Assembly (NCBI GenBank): GCA_026874595.1
Contig: CM049313.1
Location: 55,100,159-55,164,158 of the forward strand
Direction of reading: 5' to 3'
Length of the DNA: 64,000 nucleotides
DNA from: Sipunculus nudus
Taxonomy: Eukaryota; Annelida; Sipuncula; Golfingiida; Sipunculidae
Shown here: piece by piece, positions 1 to 12,620 of the stretch
Numbering within the stretch: the stretch's first letter is position 1
Layout of the letters: each line of letters starts with the position of its first letter
Program-made: the position numbers and the translations under genes
Notes under the pieces: generated by a model
Told to the model about the DNA's origin: nothing
Database searches by the model: none
What the model saw: the letters and a program-made list of their open reading frames with translations, nothing else

Positions 1-1
1 G

Positions 2-151
2 GGTCTTGTCTTGGGAGTACTGACCACCATGTCTCAGATACCACATATGGCCTACAACAAGGTGCCTGTCGGCTTGTACATCATCGATCGAGGATATGAT
101 ATCTGCTGTCTAATCATCGGAGCATGTGTTATGGATCTTGTGACTGGTTAA
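2..151 (+). CDS. Partial terminal exon of an unrecognised, probably membrane protein
   Basis: A frame open from the left edge gives 49 residues ending at a TAA at 149-151. The peptide has two hydrophobic stretches (GLVLGVLTTM near the start and LYIIDRGYDICCLIIGACVM near the end) around a polar PHMAYNKVP segment. That fits the tail of a multi-pass membrane protein. Sequence after the stop becomes AT-rich with stops in every frame, as expected of a 3' UTR, and AATAAA-type signals occur further on (for example near 571 and 1209). I do not recognise the family. No acceptor can be assigned with certainty because the frame is open to the window edge. It could be a chance open frame. Confidence 0.45.
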   Translation, partial: GLVLGVLTTMSQIPHMAYNKVPVGLYIIDRGYDICCLIIGACVMDLVTG

Positions 152-2421
152 TTCTTAATTACACTCTTTGTCTCATAAACACATGGATGCACATACAAAC
201 ACTACTACAGTCAATGGAAGAAAACGTGGATCATATTGAGAACTGGATTTTTTGGAGATGCCCTGAGATAATTACAGAATCACAAGCAGATACAGTCTTT
301 TTTTTTAATTTTCAAACTCCAATATTCACCACCCAAGGATGTTGTGTGTTAACACATTGAACAATGAGCACACACAGACTTAACACACAGAAGCAGCTTC
401 AGGCAGAATACGCTTATTATTATCCTTCACACATTTCCAATGTGGAGAACTGGTTCATCATTTTTCAGTACAGTGTATGAGTGTATAATGACTTTTGAGT
501 ACCCTTTGACACAATAGATTAATTCTTTGTATCATTCTGTCTTCTTTTGGCACAACTTAAAGCCATAACAGTAATAAATATTACTTTTTTTGAGGCAATT
601 TAACAGTGATTAATTAAAGAACTCTTTCTGGCAAAGTGAACCTTGTGAGAATGCATGCCAGATAAAATCAGTTAAAAGCCAGATATTGACCTTTAGTAAG
701 TTGCATTAGGACTTACAATCATTCAGGACTTGGTCATTCATAAACACACACAAAATATCTGAAAGGTGCTAAAATGCATTTATTATGTCATGCGAATCGT
801 GGTGTCATGTATGAGTGTTTTTGGCCTTAGGTATCTTTCTGTTTCAAGTTCTCATTGTTGCATTTTTACATTACACTTTTATTTGGATACATCATGGGAT
901 CAGATATTTATAATTTTTGCATTATGCAAACCATGTTGATTGTTATAATACTATTGTTGGTTAACTGTAATGACTGTTATATGAGATAGTAATATAATTT
1001 CCTCAGTTGGTATATATATTAGCCATAAATAATTCAATTTTAAAAGTGGAGCTTTCTTTTATTTGATTAAAATATATATATTTTATTTTATATTTTATAT
1101 GGTTGTGGTACTCGGTAACTTGTGTAGAGTTGCAGATATACGAGTTATTATGAGATGACCATTAAATAAGCATGATTTTGAAAATAATTAGATGCACTTG
1201 AGAAAGATAATAAAGCTTAAATCAGGGTTAAGACTAGGTCACTGCAGAAAGTACAGAGACTTTGACTGAAGTCAATCAGAGCATTAAAGATATTCTTCAG
1301 AGATCTGCCAATAAATCAAAGCTGATGTATAATGATAATGATATGAATGTAGCCATGCAAAGTACAAATTACAAGGAGGACCTGAACATCACAACCACTC
1401 ATGCTTATATAAAACACTGCCTGTGTTTTGGTTTACCTAGAGATGTTCAGTCAGGGTTTTTCTTTACATGTTAGAATCATTTGCATAAATAGAGCTTAGG
1501 TCATAAAGAAATAGGACATATTTGCATATGTGTTTGATCTCCTCTGTGTGTCAGCCTGAGAGGTTTATTGAACCATTGGACTTTTGAAGGCTGGTAAACT
1601 TTAACTATCGCGTAAACTGGGAAACACTAGTCATACATCAGTACGCAGTTATTAATAATATTATAACAGGAATTAAAAAAGGCACAGAGCTAGCATGACC
1701 AGTACTTATAGAATATTCCCTGACAAATGGATCAGATGGATTTGGATATGTGTCAGGGAGTTAGTTCTTTGTTATGACTAAAAGCAAATCCCATAAAGTA
1801 AGCATCTCTTACCTTAGATATTGAGTCAGGTTATGCTTTCAGGGGGAAAATGGACTATAAATCTTATAGAGCTTCAATTGGTCTAATGCAATGTGTAAAA
1901 CTTTTTATACAAAGAAACTTTGTCAGACCTTTTGCACCTGCAATCCTGCTCATTTTGTGCGTCCAGTTGGAAGGTCACTGTCATGGTACACCATTTATAA
2001 ATAACAAGCCGTGCATGTCTTTTGTCAGGAGGCTATACCATCACAATTAAGAACTTGTTCAGTGGGAATTAGTTTCAGGATGTAGACTGAGACACCCATG
2101 TGTCACTCTTTAATGCAGTACTTAAGACAGTGTGTAACTTGAATATAAACTCATATTGAAGTTTTATAAAGATTGCTTTGTTAAACTCTCTCAGAAGAAA
2201 AGCTGATAAAACCAGCCACTGCCTTATTTGTTTGTTTCAGGTCATCAGATCTACATAACACATTCCAGTATGAGGGCATTTAATTCATAGGAATAAGCAT
2301 TGACCTATTTTTCTGTATCATTCTTTACCCATTAATGTTGTTCTTGTCTTTAGTCTTTGTATATATTAAAGAGACTATATTTTTATGGCATTTGGGAAAC
2401 ATGCATATCTTTAGTGTGTTT

Positions 2422-2424
<3 letters not shown>

Positions 2425-2506
<82 letters not shown>

Positions 2507-2528
2507 GTTTTTTCTTTAGTCTGTGTTA

Positions 2529-2580
<52 letters not shown>
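2425..2580. repeat. Two adjacent (AT)n microsatellites
   Basis: Runs of alternating A and T at about 2425-2507 and 2535-2580 are separated by a short unique piece. Open frames through here (YIYIYI peptides) are artefacts of the repeat. Confidence 0.95.
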
Positions 2581-2584
<4 letters not shown>

Positions 2585-2861
2585 GGCATTATGAGCACAC
2601 ATTGTGATTTATGTGTTCATGGAAATAGTGCCTTGAGAGAAAGTAGATCTTTAGCAACATTATTTTGGTAATTTATTATTTCATTATTGGGAGAATGATT
2701 TCATTTTTTAATGATTAGAATATTTTCAGGTTCTGCATTTGATTGGAATAAATAAAGTACTCATGTTAAAGAAACCCAAGTTTTCTTGTTTGTAATTAAA
2801 AATTACACATAATTGATTTATTTTGAAATAACAAGCATGGTTAAAGAAATAGTTCTGTTGA

Positions 2862-2879
2862 CCCCCCCCCCCCCCCCCC
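2862..2879. repeat. Poly-C tract (18 C)
   Basis: An uninterrupted run of C in AT-rich surroundings. Similar runs occur at about 3350-3362, 6875-6897, 39621-39632, 45783-45795 and 46076-46089. They create glycine- or proline-run ORFs that are not genes, and their lengths are likely assembly-sensitive. Confidence 0.95.
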
Positions 2880-3465
2880 GAAACCATCATAACACCCAGT
2901 TTTGAGTCTATGCATGCTAAATAATAGTGGCATAAGGTTGCATCCATGGCTAAAACCACCCTTAAATTTATAAACAAACCAAAAGTAGTTTTGTAAAGTC
3001 ATACGAGTCCCGTATGTACACTCGAGGCATGTACAATGATTAGGAGCATTGTACTAGGTATAAAATTGTATATATACTTTGTGGTCATTTATGATTATAA
3101 AACAAGTGGATTAATTTCAGTTGAGCCAGTGACCTTGGCAGGGAGGATATTTTAAAGCACATTGCATGGATCACCATCAAAAGTCCCTCAGTGTCCTCAA
3201 GATCCCTCTCTCCAAACATAACTTAAATCAGGGGTAGATTAATGGGACAGTTTACCCATCCCCTATCCCTTTTTACACGAACAATCTGGATAATAAAATG
3301 ATGCACAGCAGCAAAACAGCGCCACATTTTGTCTCTTGCCATTTACCAATCCCCCCCCCCCCGGAAAAAAGTTTGACAAGCACAACCTAAATTTTAAAAG
3401 TTACAGAACCACCACAGGAATTCTATCAGAGCTTACACTGATATTTCATTTCCTTTCAAACATAC

Positions 3466-3837
3466 AGGCCCCTGTGGTAAAGGGCAGGGCACAAGACTCA
3501 AAGCCAGTAGATCACGAGTTTGAATCTCGGCCGAGCTAGGTGGTAAGATTTTCACGGTCAGTCCCTATCTAAGGTGAGCGCTCTGCAGGCTTAGTGAAAG
3601 GCTGTGCCCAAAGACTGTGTTTCATTCACGGACTAGTGCACCTTTCAGGGGTTCCTTGGTAGTATGACCCAGCAATCGGCTCTACAAACCCATGTCCTAC
3701 AGGCACAGTTGTCACCAGGTCTGGTTAACACCTGGATGTAAGCATGAGAGGAAGTTGTGCTACTGCCTTGTGGTGGCATCCGGAATGGAATCTGCAAGTG
3801 TAAATACTAGCAATAAAAAAGGAGGCGGTTACCTACA
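3466..3837 (+). mobile_element. tRNA-derived SINE, plus orientation
   Basis: The head has RNA polymerase III promoter-like boxes: an A-box-like part near 3475-3500 and a B-box-like GAGTTTGAATCTCGG at about 3517-3531. A body with GGTGAGCGCTCTGCAGGCTT follows, then a tail AAAAAAGGAGGCGGTTACCT. The same head, body and tail recur reversed at 12229-12620, and parts recur at 54727-54870 and 56401-56666. This dispersal supports a SINE rather than a functional tRNA gene. Target-site duplications were not resolved. Confidence 0.75.
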
Positions 3838-5288
3838 ACACAAAAGAAATAGGAATTATAGATACGATTAATTATCTTTCATCCAAAATGCATAGTTTTC
3901 ATTTTACTCTCCAAACACTTTCAACAGTTTCTAAAGTGATGCTATATCGGTTTAATTGCTGCTTTTTCCACAGTCCTTTCAAATATAACCACTAATTATA
4001 CAAAATTTTCCTGCACCAAAGCATTGTTGACGATGGATAAATCCAGTTATAAATTATATTTCTATGGAATATTCAAAACACTGCTAACAGTTGAAAAGTA
4101 CTTCTCATACATGTGTACCAAATAAAAACTTCACAAGCATTTCAACAATAAATCAGCAGTAGAATCAGGTCGACATGGAGGAATTTAAGGAGAAGAAAGA
4201 AAATGCAAATAAAGTTTTAATCTTGGTTATAATAGCATAGAAGGCGAGAGTAATTTTATGATAGAATGTCCTTTGTAAAATGATCTATGCTATATAATAT
4301 ATGAGGAAAGATATGATACAACCATATAAATATAACTTTAAAAGAATGTTTTATTTTGAAAATGTTAGAAATTTCAAATTTAGCAGCTTTTATTTTGTAT
4401 GGCTGTATAAGAAGATAAGAAATGTAAGAAAAATGAAATTTATGGCACCACTTTATGGCAAAACGGAAATTTAGAAATGATTTTTCTTGTCATTGTTTTT
4501 TTTTCTTTTTCATACAGAAGTAATTATTAGTATTTTATGTTACTATGAATGCAGAGGTATTGTAAGAATTTGTTTGTTGTTGTTATGGAATATTGAATGT
4601 ATATAGTGGGAAGTTTGGGCTGGAGGCCTCTATTCCCGAGTATACTCTTTACTTTACTTACTTACTTGATGATGGGATAAATTTGACTTTTTATATGAAC
4701 CGTTTCATAAATGGTCTCATATTTTGCATCCTCCCATCGAGTTGGAAGAATTCCAGATATTTAGCAAAACCGGAAAATTAGAAAAAAATGTCCCCTCCTC
4801 GTGCCACAATTTAGTCCCTCGGTAAAAAGAACAATTTTGTTTCTGGCGTGGCCTTAATGACAAATAATGCTCAGTGGCCACAAGCCAGGCCAAACATTCC
4901 TGTTCCTTATCACTCCTAAGTGAGAGGGGATTTCCTGTCCACCGTGGATATATAGGGCACCTGCATGTTATATGCAAGGTTCATGATCACTTGCCTTGCT
5001 AATTTTACCGCCACCAATCTCCAGTTATCTGTCAATAAAGCTGAAAGCTGTATAAATTAACAACCATTTTTTTTCTTGTTTGCCCGTTTGTCGACGAAAT
5101 TAAATCTCAAATAATATGCATTCAACATCAGAGGTGTAGGCAGGATTCAGCAAAGAGGAGTTTTGGATTATTAGGCATACCCGCTTGAAAAAAGGTGCAC
5201 ACGCACAGTATATGTTAAAATCCTTTAAAATTTTAAATTCAGACAAGAATCAGCCCAGATCTTCAATATTCTGGTCCTGGTAACATTT
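3838..5288. other. Non-coding interval, nothing recognised
   Basis: AT-rich single-copy-looking DNA. The short open frames near 4593-4977 have no coding signature or splice context. Confidence 0.55.
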
Positions 5289-7612
5289 TAGCTCAGCTGA
5301 CCATAAGTCATCTGAGCTATATTCGTGGTCCATTGTCCGTCGTCCGTCTTGCCGTCCGTCCGTCTGTCCGTAGATGTGGTACGTTTTGAAACTGTAAGAC
5401 CTATGAATCCAAAATTCAGCATACAGTTAGATGTCCCCAAGGTCTCCTACCAAGCTGAAAACTGGGTCTTTGCGACTTAGTTCCTTTTAGAAATTAAGAA
5501 AAACCTCAAATTTTTATTAAAAACCTATTTTCACACTTCAGGACTGCCTAATATCGAAACCACTCATCTATTTTTCTTCATATTTACCATAAACATTCCT
5601 CTATATATTTCCTATGTACATGCCAGAAATTTGGTCTGTATTATATAATTTAAAAAGTTATGGGCTCAAACATAATTCAGTTTGTAAAAAATCAGGAAAG
5701 ATATTTGATCACTTAACACAAAACCTGTAAAACCTAAGGACTTTTTTTCCAGTAATATAACTTTAATTAATCAAAAATTAAATGTATACCTAAAATCAGA
5801 TCAAAATCTTTTAAAATTTTTTAAATATTAGCAAAAATAAAAAATTGGTACCTTAAATTTTGCCCAACTTTGGCCATGGGACGTTTTTTTCCTGTAAGTA
5901 CTGTGGATTTAATTTTCACAGCATGTCAAAATAAGGCTTTAATCTGTTAAAATCTGAAATTTGAAAATAAAAGCTGCAAAATTAGGCTAGTTATTGAATT
6001 TTTTTTTAGGCTCTTGTTGTATTCCCTTACATTGTCAAGCGGTCCACTTTGGTCACTGTTGGTCATTCAGTGCAGCTCTCTATGCTCCCCAGGCTGTTGG
6101 CATTATGTTAGATGTCCCCAAGATCTCCTACCAAGCCGAAAACTGGGTCTTTGCGACTTCGTTCCTTTAAGAAATTATGGAAAAACCTCAATTTGTTATT
6201 AAAAACCTGTTTTCACACTTCAGGACTGCCTAATATCGAAACTACTCATCTGTTTTTCCTCATATTTACCATAAATATTCCTCTATATATTTCCTATGTA
6301 CATGCCAGAAATTAAGTCTGTATTATATAATTTAAAAAAGTTATGGGCTCAAACATAATGCATTTTGTAAAAAATCAAGAAAGATATTTGATCACTTAAC
6401 ATAAAACCTGTTAAAGCTAAGGACTTTTTTCCAGTAATATAACTTTAATTAATCTAAAATTAAATTGTATATCCAAAATTCGATCAAAATCTTTTAAATT
6501 TTTTAAAATATTAGCAAAAATACAAAATTGATACCTTAAATTTTGCCAAACTTTGGCCACGGCATGTTATTTTTTTTTTCCTTTAAGTACTGTGGATTTA
6601 ATTTTCACAGCATGTACACACAAGGATTTAATCTGAAATTTGAAAATAAAAGCTGCAAAATAAGGCTAGTTATTGATTTTTTAGGCTCTTGTTGTATTCC
6701 CTTACATTGTCAAGCAGTCCACTTTGGTCACTTTAGGTCATTCAGTGGAGCTCTCTATGCTCCCCAGGCTGTTGGCATAATGTTATGTAATCCCATCACT
6801 AATGCAAGCCATCTCTCCACTGGGTTGAGCTTGATCAGGCTGTCTGCAGTTAATACCACATGGAGCCTTTTTCTCCCCCCCCCCCCCCCCCCCCCCCACC
6901 CCATTCTGTTGACAGACCTGTACTATGAACTTGATGAATCTTATAATTAACATTTTTTTCGGCAACGAGCAGTAACAAAAAAGACCCCTCCCCAACCTAC
7001 CCCTTCAATACACAGGCCTAATAAACAAGATGAATCTTATAATTTTAATGTTAAATAAATTCTTTTTGATGAGACTTGGACAATTTTGATATTAAAAAAA
7101 AAATGTTCAGGAATTTAATCCTAATTTTCAAATGTGATAAAATATTAGGATCCAATGTCAGTGCTAACTGACAAGATTTAAGAAGATATATATACTTTGT
7201 ACCATTTCATTCATATCTCTTAAAGTTGGCGGGGCCTAGGTGTGAATAAAACTGTTAACTTAGTATTAAAATTAGCAATATTGGTCAAACTTTGTTTGAT
7301 TAATCTTTAACCCATATGGCCATATATTTATCTTTTGAAAACTTAATTACCTTCACACAATTTTTTTTTATGAAATGTTACTTTTATATAACACTTACCG
7401 TAGGCCCATAATTTCCCTTGGTGCATCACTAAATGGCTTAGCTCATGTCCATTATTCTATAATTTACAGAGTTTCATTTTAGCTGGGCCATTTTCTCATA
7501 GCTTTTCAAATGAAAATATACATGAAAAACCAAAAGAAATAAAAATATTTTGCAGTTACTAATATTTTCCAAAATTCAGCTGAGCGATGTGACCAATGGG
7601 TCCCTTGTTTAT
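5289..7612 (+). mobile_element. (GTCC)n-bearing mollusc-type repeat element, copy 1
   Basis: It begins with the palindromic head TTAGCTCAGCTGACCATAAG followed by TCATCTGAGCT, then a GTCC/CCGT tetranucleotide stretch (about 5335-5370). An AT-rich internal unit of about 680 bp is present twice in tandem: GTTAGATGTCCCCAAG recurs at 5426 and 6107, and the second unit ends near 6782. The element ends with CAGCTGAGCGATGTGACC and GGGTCCCTTGTTT. Two more copies with the same start and end lie at 8059-10690 and 44906-46712. Tetranucleotide-bearing non-autonomous elements with internal tandem units are known in bivalves (pearl-like). Assignment to that family is inference. Confidence 0.7.
6875..6897. 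repeat. Poly-C tract (23 C)
   Basis: A homopolymer inside the 3' part of element copy 1. It explains the proline-run and glycine-run open frames on the two strands here. Confidence 0.95.
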
Positions 7613-8050
7613 ATACAAAACAAGAGAAACGGTTACCACTGCATAAATGAGAACTGAGAGGGAGTGAAATATTTTAAATCATTCACACAATTTGTTCCCA
7701 GTCTTTATTCGTGTATAATTCAATCAACTTCAGTTTCTTATATTAATGTGTCAGAGTAGAACTCCTTTTATATCTATACTTACGTGCAGGTGAAAGAATA
7801 CATCAATTAAACACGAGTCATAATTTCATTTCTTTAAAAAGTTACTCAAGTACTATATTTTTTAGTGGTAATCCTGTTTGAATTGGAGAAAACTTTTATC
7901 AATGTTACATGCAAAATCGGGAGGTGCCGGGTCTTGGCCCCTTCGGTAACCTGCCCTGGCTAGTGGCTAATCCCCTGCCACGCAAAAGAATGTGGGTCCT
8001 TTCTTATTTTGGATGACCTGATAATATTTTTTAATTTATCTTATTTGCAA
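7613..8050. other. Non-coding spacer between two related elements
   Basis: Unique AT-rich DNA of about 440 bp between two same-orientation copies of the (GTCC)n element. No gene is seen. Confidence 0.6.
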
Positions 8051-8058
8051 GTTTGTGG

Positions 8059-10690
8059 TTTTTTAGCTCAGCTGACTATAAGTCATCTGAGCTATAGTCG
8101 TGGTCCATTGTCCGTCGTCCGTCCGTCTGTCCGTCCGTCCGTCCGTCCGTCCGTCCGTAGATGTGGCACGTTTTGAAACCGTAAGACCTAGGAATAAAAA
8201 ATTCGGCATAATGTTAGATGTCCCCAAGATCTCCTACCAAGCCGAAAACTGGGTCTTTGCGACTTCGTTCCTTTTAGAAATTAAGGAAAAACCTCATTTT
8301 TTTCTTAAAAACCTATTTTTACACTTCAGGACTGCCTAATATCAAAACCACTCATCTGTTTTTCATCATATTTACCATAATTATTCCTCTATATAGTTCC
8401 TATGTACATGCCAGAAATTATGTCTGTATTATGTAAATTTAAAAAGTTATGGGCCCAAACATAATGCATTGTGTAAAAAATCAGGAAAGATATTTGATCA
8501 CTTAACACAAAATATGTTTAAGCTATAAACTTTTTTTCCAGTAATATAACTTTAATTAATCAAAATTAAATTGTATACCCAAAATTAGATCAAAATCTTT
8601 TAAAATTTTTAAAATATTAACAAAAATAAAAAATTGGTACCTTAAATTTTGCCAAACTTTGACTATGGCACGTTTTTTTCCTGTAAGTACTGTGGATTTA
8701 ATTTTCTAAGCATGTTTTTTTTAGCATTTTGTCTGTAAAAACCAAAAATTTGAAACCAGTTGATCAAAAACTGTAGATTTTATTCAAGTTTTCAAGCACC
8801 ATGTAACATATTTTTTACATCAAGCTAGTGTCATGCAGTTTGCAAGTGCTCAGCTCCCCAGCTTCAGCTCTCAGTTCCTAAAATTTGGCATGCAATTAGA
8901 TGTCTCAAAAATCCCCTACCATGCCAAGAATTTGGTCACTAGGACTTAATACCTTCGAGATATTAATGAAAAACGTCATTTTTCCATTAAAAACCCATTG
9001 TTACACTTCAAGACTGCCTAATATCAAAACCACTGATCTGACTTTAATCATATATAATATACATATTTTTCTATACATTCTCTATGAACATGCCAGAAAT
9101 GATGTCAGTATTGCGTAATTGTTTTAAGTTATGGGCCCAAACATAATGCACTTTGTAAAAAATCAAGAAAAATATTTACTCCCTTAACAAGAGGATTGCT
9201 GAAGCTAGAGATTTTTTGTCAGAGATGGAACATTATTTAATCAAGATTCAATTGAATACCCAAAATTTGTTCTGAATTTTTCAAATTTTATAAGTTATTA
9301 GTATAAATATAAAATTAGTACCTTAAATTTTGCCCAACTTTGACCATGGCATGTTTGTTTCATGTGAGCAATGTTGATATAATTTTCATATCATGCAAAC
9401 ATAAAGATTTCAACTTTTTAGTTTAAAAAGCTGAAAGAAATTGGCCAAAAATTGTAGCTTTTATTAATGTTTTTATGAGACCATGTCAGACCTTGGCTCT
9501 CTGGAGCACCTCTTGAGTCACCTGTATGTTGACCTTGTTGAACTTTCAGCAAATTATGCATGCTTGAGGCGAGTCATAAACTGGGGCTCCAGGCAGCTTA
9601 TTATATAATGGCCAGCCACAGTTGATCCAGGTGTCCAACCCAACTCATCTAGTAGTTTTAACAAACAACATAACAATAAACAATAAATTAATAAATTTTT
9701 ATTGGTTTTTAATAACAAATTAAAGAAAAATAGAAAAGGAATTTGTTAGTTGATAATACAGGAAATTAACTTGCAGTTACTGATGATATAAGAATCTTGT
9801 ATCGATGTGTAGAATGTCACGTATTCCAAATAACACCATGCAGTCACCTATGGTATTTTTCAGTTCAATTTTAATGATAAAAAAGTAAATCATATTATTC
9901 ATTACTAATCATTAGGGATCATATGAAGGAAATTAATGATAGACAATGATGCAGTTGATAATATTATTATTTAGATTCCTACTGTGTCTATAGTTAGTAC
10001 ATTGATGTGAAATTAGTCCAAAGTGAATATATTACATTTTTTTTTAATATAAATAAAAGCCATAAAACCAGGTACTTATGATCATTATTTAAATGTGTGA
10101 ATTTTGTATATTCTGGATTCTCAACATCATTGTTTGGTGAAAACTGAATAAATACCAGACATGGTGCGAATACTTTGCAATTGTATTTAAACATGAATAT
10201 GAATATGTACTCCATTATAAAATTTCTTTCATAAGAATGGGAATTCAGGTAAAAATGAAAGTATATGAATACCAGTGCAAATACTTTCAAAATGTATTAA
10301 TGAATGCATTCATGAATATATTCTTTAATATTATTTTAATAATCATTTCAGTCATATTTTATTTGAAAAAATCATAATATTCTCTTATATTTGGGACAAT
10401 ATTTGTAAGTTTTAATAAATAGTTAAACTCTTATATTATATGTTCTGCTTATAAGTTATATGGCCAAGTCAAAATCTGTGTGACAGTTGCACTCCATTTG
10501 TTAATAAAATAAATTAAATTAATCCTCTTTCCTGTCTCCAAAGTACTATCAAAATCATACATAAGCTAAACAACAACAAATCATAATACAGCTTATTTTT
10601 GTTACCACATAAAACCAGCATGTGCCTCATTTCTAAATCATACTTTTTTATCATATATAACAGCTGAGCGCCGTGACCCATAGGTCCCTT
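8059..10690 (+). mobile_element. (GTCC)n-bearing mollusc-type repeat element, copy 2, with candidate 8-bp TSD
   Basis: Same head palindrome as copy 1 (TAGCTCAG-CT-GACT-ATA-AGTC-AT-CTGAGCTA), a clean (GTCC)n run at about 8106-8158 and two ~680-bp internal units, the second starting near 8896 and well diverged. The end, CAGCTGAGCGCCGTGACCC to GGTCCCTT, is at about 10661-10690. GTTTGTGG occurs immediately outside both ends (8051-8058 and 10691-10698), a candidate 8-bp target-site duplication. Because copy 1 also has GTTT after CCCTT, part of this repeat may belong to the element. No transposase reading frame is present, so the element is non-autonomous. Confidence 0.65.
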
Positions 10691-10989
10691 GTTTGTGGAA
10701 GTGTCCCGCTTCAAGGAATTACCATTATATATAGCATGTCGTCCAAAGGAGAAATCCTTGCCCTTTTACCGAGGATCTTTTAATTTACAAACTGAAAAAA
10801 GCAAATATATATTATTTCTGCAAGAACTAGAATTTAGCCAGATCGACGCTCTTGATCAAATAAATTTTTAAATTATACAGTAATATGATGTAAAACATAT
10901 TGTTTGGTAAGAGTGAGGTAAATGAGATAAATGTAATGTCATTTAAATTTTTGTATTGTTATAATATACAAACAGTATTTCCTTCTTTT

Positions 10990-11160
10990 TACATTTCAGT
11001 CAATGTGTCAAATAAACTGACTGATTTTTCAGTCTATTTGTAAAATGCCTGAAAATTTCAGTCATTTTATAAAGTGCCTGAGTGAATCAAGCAATTTGTA
11101 AATTGACTGAAAATTTGAGGCAATTTACAAATTGGCTGATTTCACACTTTGACTGTACAT
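10990..11160. mobile_element. Small MITE-like element with imperfect TIRs and TACAT flanks
   Basis: CAGTCAATGTGTCAAAT near the left end and the complement of ATTTCACACTTTGACTG at the right end pair as ~17-bp inverted repeats with two mismatches. TACAT is found directly outside at 10990-10994 and 11156-11160. The interior is a ladder of CTGA and ATTTGTAAA-type motifs on both strands, so the whole unit can fold. It has no coding capacity. Confidence 0.55.
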
Positions 11161-11462
11161 CGGACAGTCCTGACCATGATAAGTTCATACTTCATGGCTG
11201 AACATAAATATTTAATTTTTAGTCACATCCAAAAACGAACGTCAAAATATATACATTTGACATTTAATCATTGTCTAATTGCTGGATTAACCCCAAAATA
11301 TAAGAAATGGAATATGGATATCACCTGCATGGGCCAAGCACTGTGAGAGCTGAACAATTCACATGCAGTGAACGAGGTCACAATCAAACTTTTTAGGTTT
11401 GACAGTAGCAAATCATCAAATGCCTTGCTGAATTTGTAGTATGTTAATTGGTCCATGCTGTA

Positions 11463-11728
11463 AAGGGGTTCGTGTTTCCATGTGCGCGTATATATATGTG
11501 CGTATATGCGTGAAATAAAATAGGTGTGTTTCCATGTGCGCGTATATGCGTGAACTGGCAGACGTTTATATTTGTACAGTTGATCGAGTAGGCCTCGTAA
11601 GTTACACAAAAACATGGTGAAGTGACGTCATTTTACCCTGGACCCCTGAGTTCACCAGATCCTATATCCACGCTCCTGTGGCGATTTCAACGCATATATA
11701 CGCTGAGGAACACATGGAAACACCCCTC
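11463..11728. mobile_element. MITE-like inverted repeat (GTGTTTCCATGTG family)
   Basis: The left end carries GTGTTTCCATGTGCGCGTAT twice (about 11472 and 11527). The right end carries the complement (GGAAACACCCCTC at about 11717-11728, with CATGGAAACAC just before it and ACGCATATATACGC further in). The arrangement is a terminal inverted repeat with a duplicated left terminus. Target duplication was not resolved. Open frames through it are not genes. Confidence 0.5.
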
Positions 11729-12228
11729 AACGGTTTAAATTTTTGCCCGTTGAACGGGCATGGAGGCGAATAGAATAATTAGATGGACACCTGGTCAACG
11801 CTATAGTACAATAGGCTTACAGTCAGCTGATCTAAAAATGTGTGGATTTCATTGTCCCTTAATAAAGATACACAATAATTAGAGACGTATATCTGAATGA
11901 GGTCTTAAGGAACAAGAGCCTTTTATTGATAATCCCCGCAGAGGAGTCAAATATTTGCATGTATACCCTAATCTCTTGATAAAAGTAGACAATAAAAGAA
12001 GATTTAAAAGACTGCTGGACATGACATGAAAGAGTCATCACCAAGGAACGCTTTTTTTTGTTTTATCCGATAATTAAAAGTTTTTCCTTTTGAACTGATT
12101 GACTGTCCGTGGTCAGGTACGATAAGTGGTAACTCGTGCTCTAGTGATTCTAGTCTGCAGTCTTGAAGATACTACAAAAGCAAGCAGGTTACAACGCAAA
12201 ATAAAAATAAAAGTTTTTTTTTTTAATT
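11729..12228. other. Non-coding interval, nothing recognised
   Basis: No gene or clear repeat is seen. Short open frames lack coding character. Confidence 0.5.
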
Positions 12229-12620
12229 TTTGTTGATGGAGGTATTTACCACCTCCTTTTTTAATGCTAGCTTAAATAAGTATGAGCACCTGCAGAATTT
12301 CATTTCGGTTTAAAAAACAAGGACATGGCAACAGTACTTCCTCTCATTCGATAATCTGTAGTTAACCAGGCCCGGAGATTATTACACTACTATAGCGGGC
12401 CCTGTGTGTACAATCGTGCCCATTACAGGGCAATGCCACTGCGGAACCCCCGAAATAAGCACTTTTTTGTGAGTGAAACACTGCCGTGGTTCACTGCCTT
12501 CCCAAACGAGTCTTCAGAGCGCTCACCCTGGGTTGCATTGTTCAACCGTGAAAAAATCTCTGCTTAGATTTGAACTCGCGATCTCCCGTCCTATACTCCA
12601 CCCCAAGACCACAGAAGAAA
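12229..12620 (-). mobile_element. tRNA-derived SINE, minus orientation
   Basis: Read on the minus strand, the head near 12620 starts TTCTGTGGTCTTGGGGTGGA. It continues with a B-box-like GCGAGTTCAAATC, the shared body motif GGTGAGCGCTCTGAAGACTC, and the tail AAAAAAGGAGGTGGTAAATA. Order and motifs match the SINE at 3466-3837, so these are two diverged, near full-length copies of one family. Confidence 0.75.

Larger units (their letters stand above)
152..3465. other. Non-coding, AT-rich sequence
   Basis: No frame here has coding character or usable splice sites. The stretch holds AT microsatellites, one poly-C tract and otherwise unique AT-rich DNA. The first part may be 3' UTR of the exon ending at 151. 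Confidence 0.6.

Noticed and set aside
3466-3540. Functional tRNA gene
   Set aside because: A- and B-box-like sequences are present but embedded in a ~370-bp dispersed SINE with several copies in the window and no cloverleaf that I could close.
6543-6995. Proline-run and glycine-run ORFs on opposite strands
   Set aside because: Both are caused by the 23-base poly-C tract at 6875-6897.
8051-10698. Calling the (GTCC)n element a hAT transposon from its 8-bp flanking repeat
   Set aside because: Terminal inverted repeats of hAT type are absent, and part of the flanking GTTTGTGG may belong to the element's own end.
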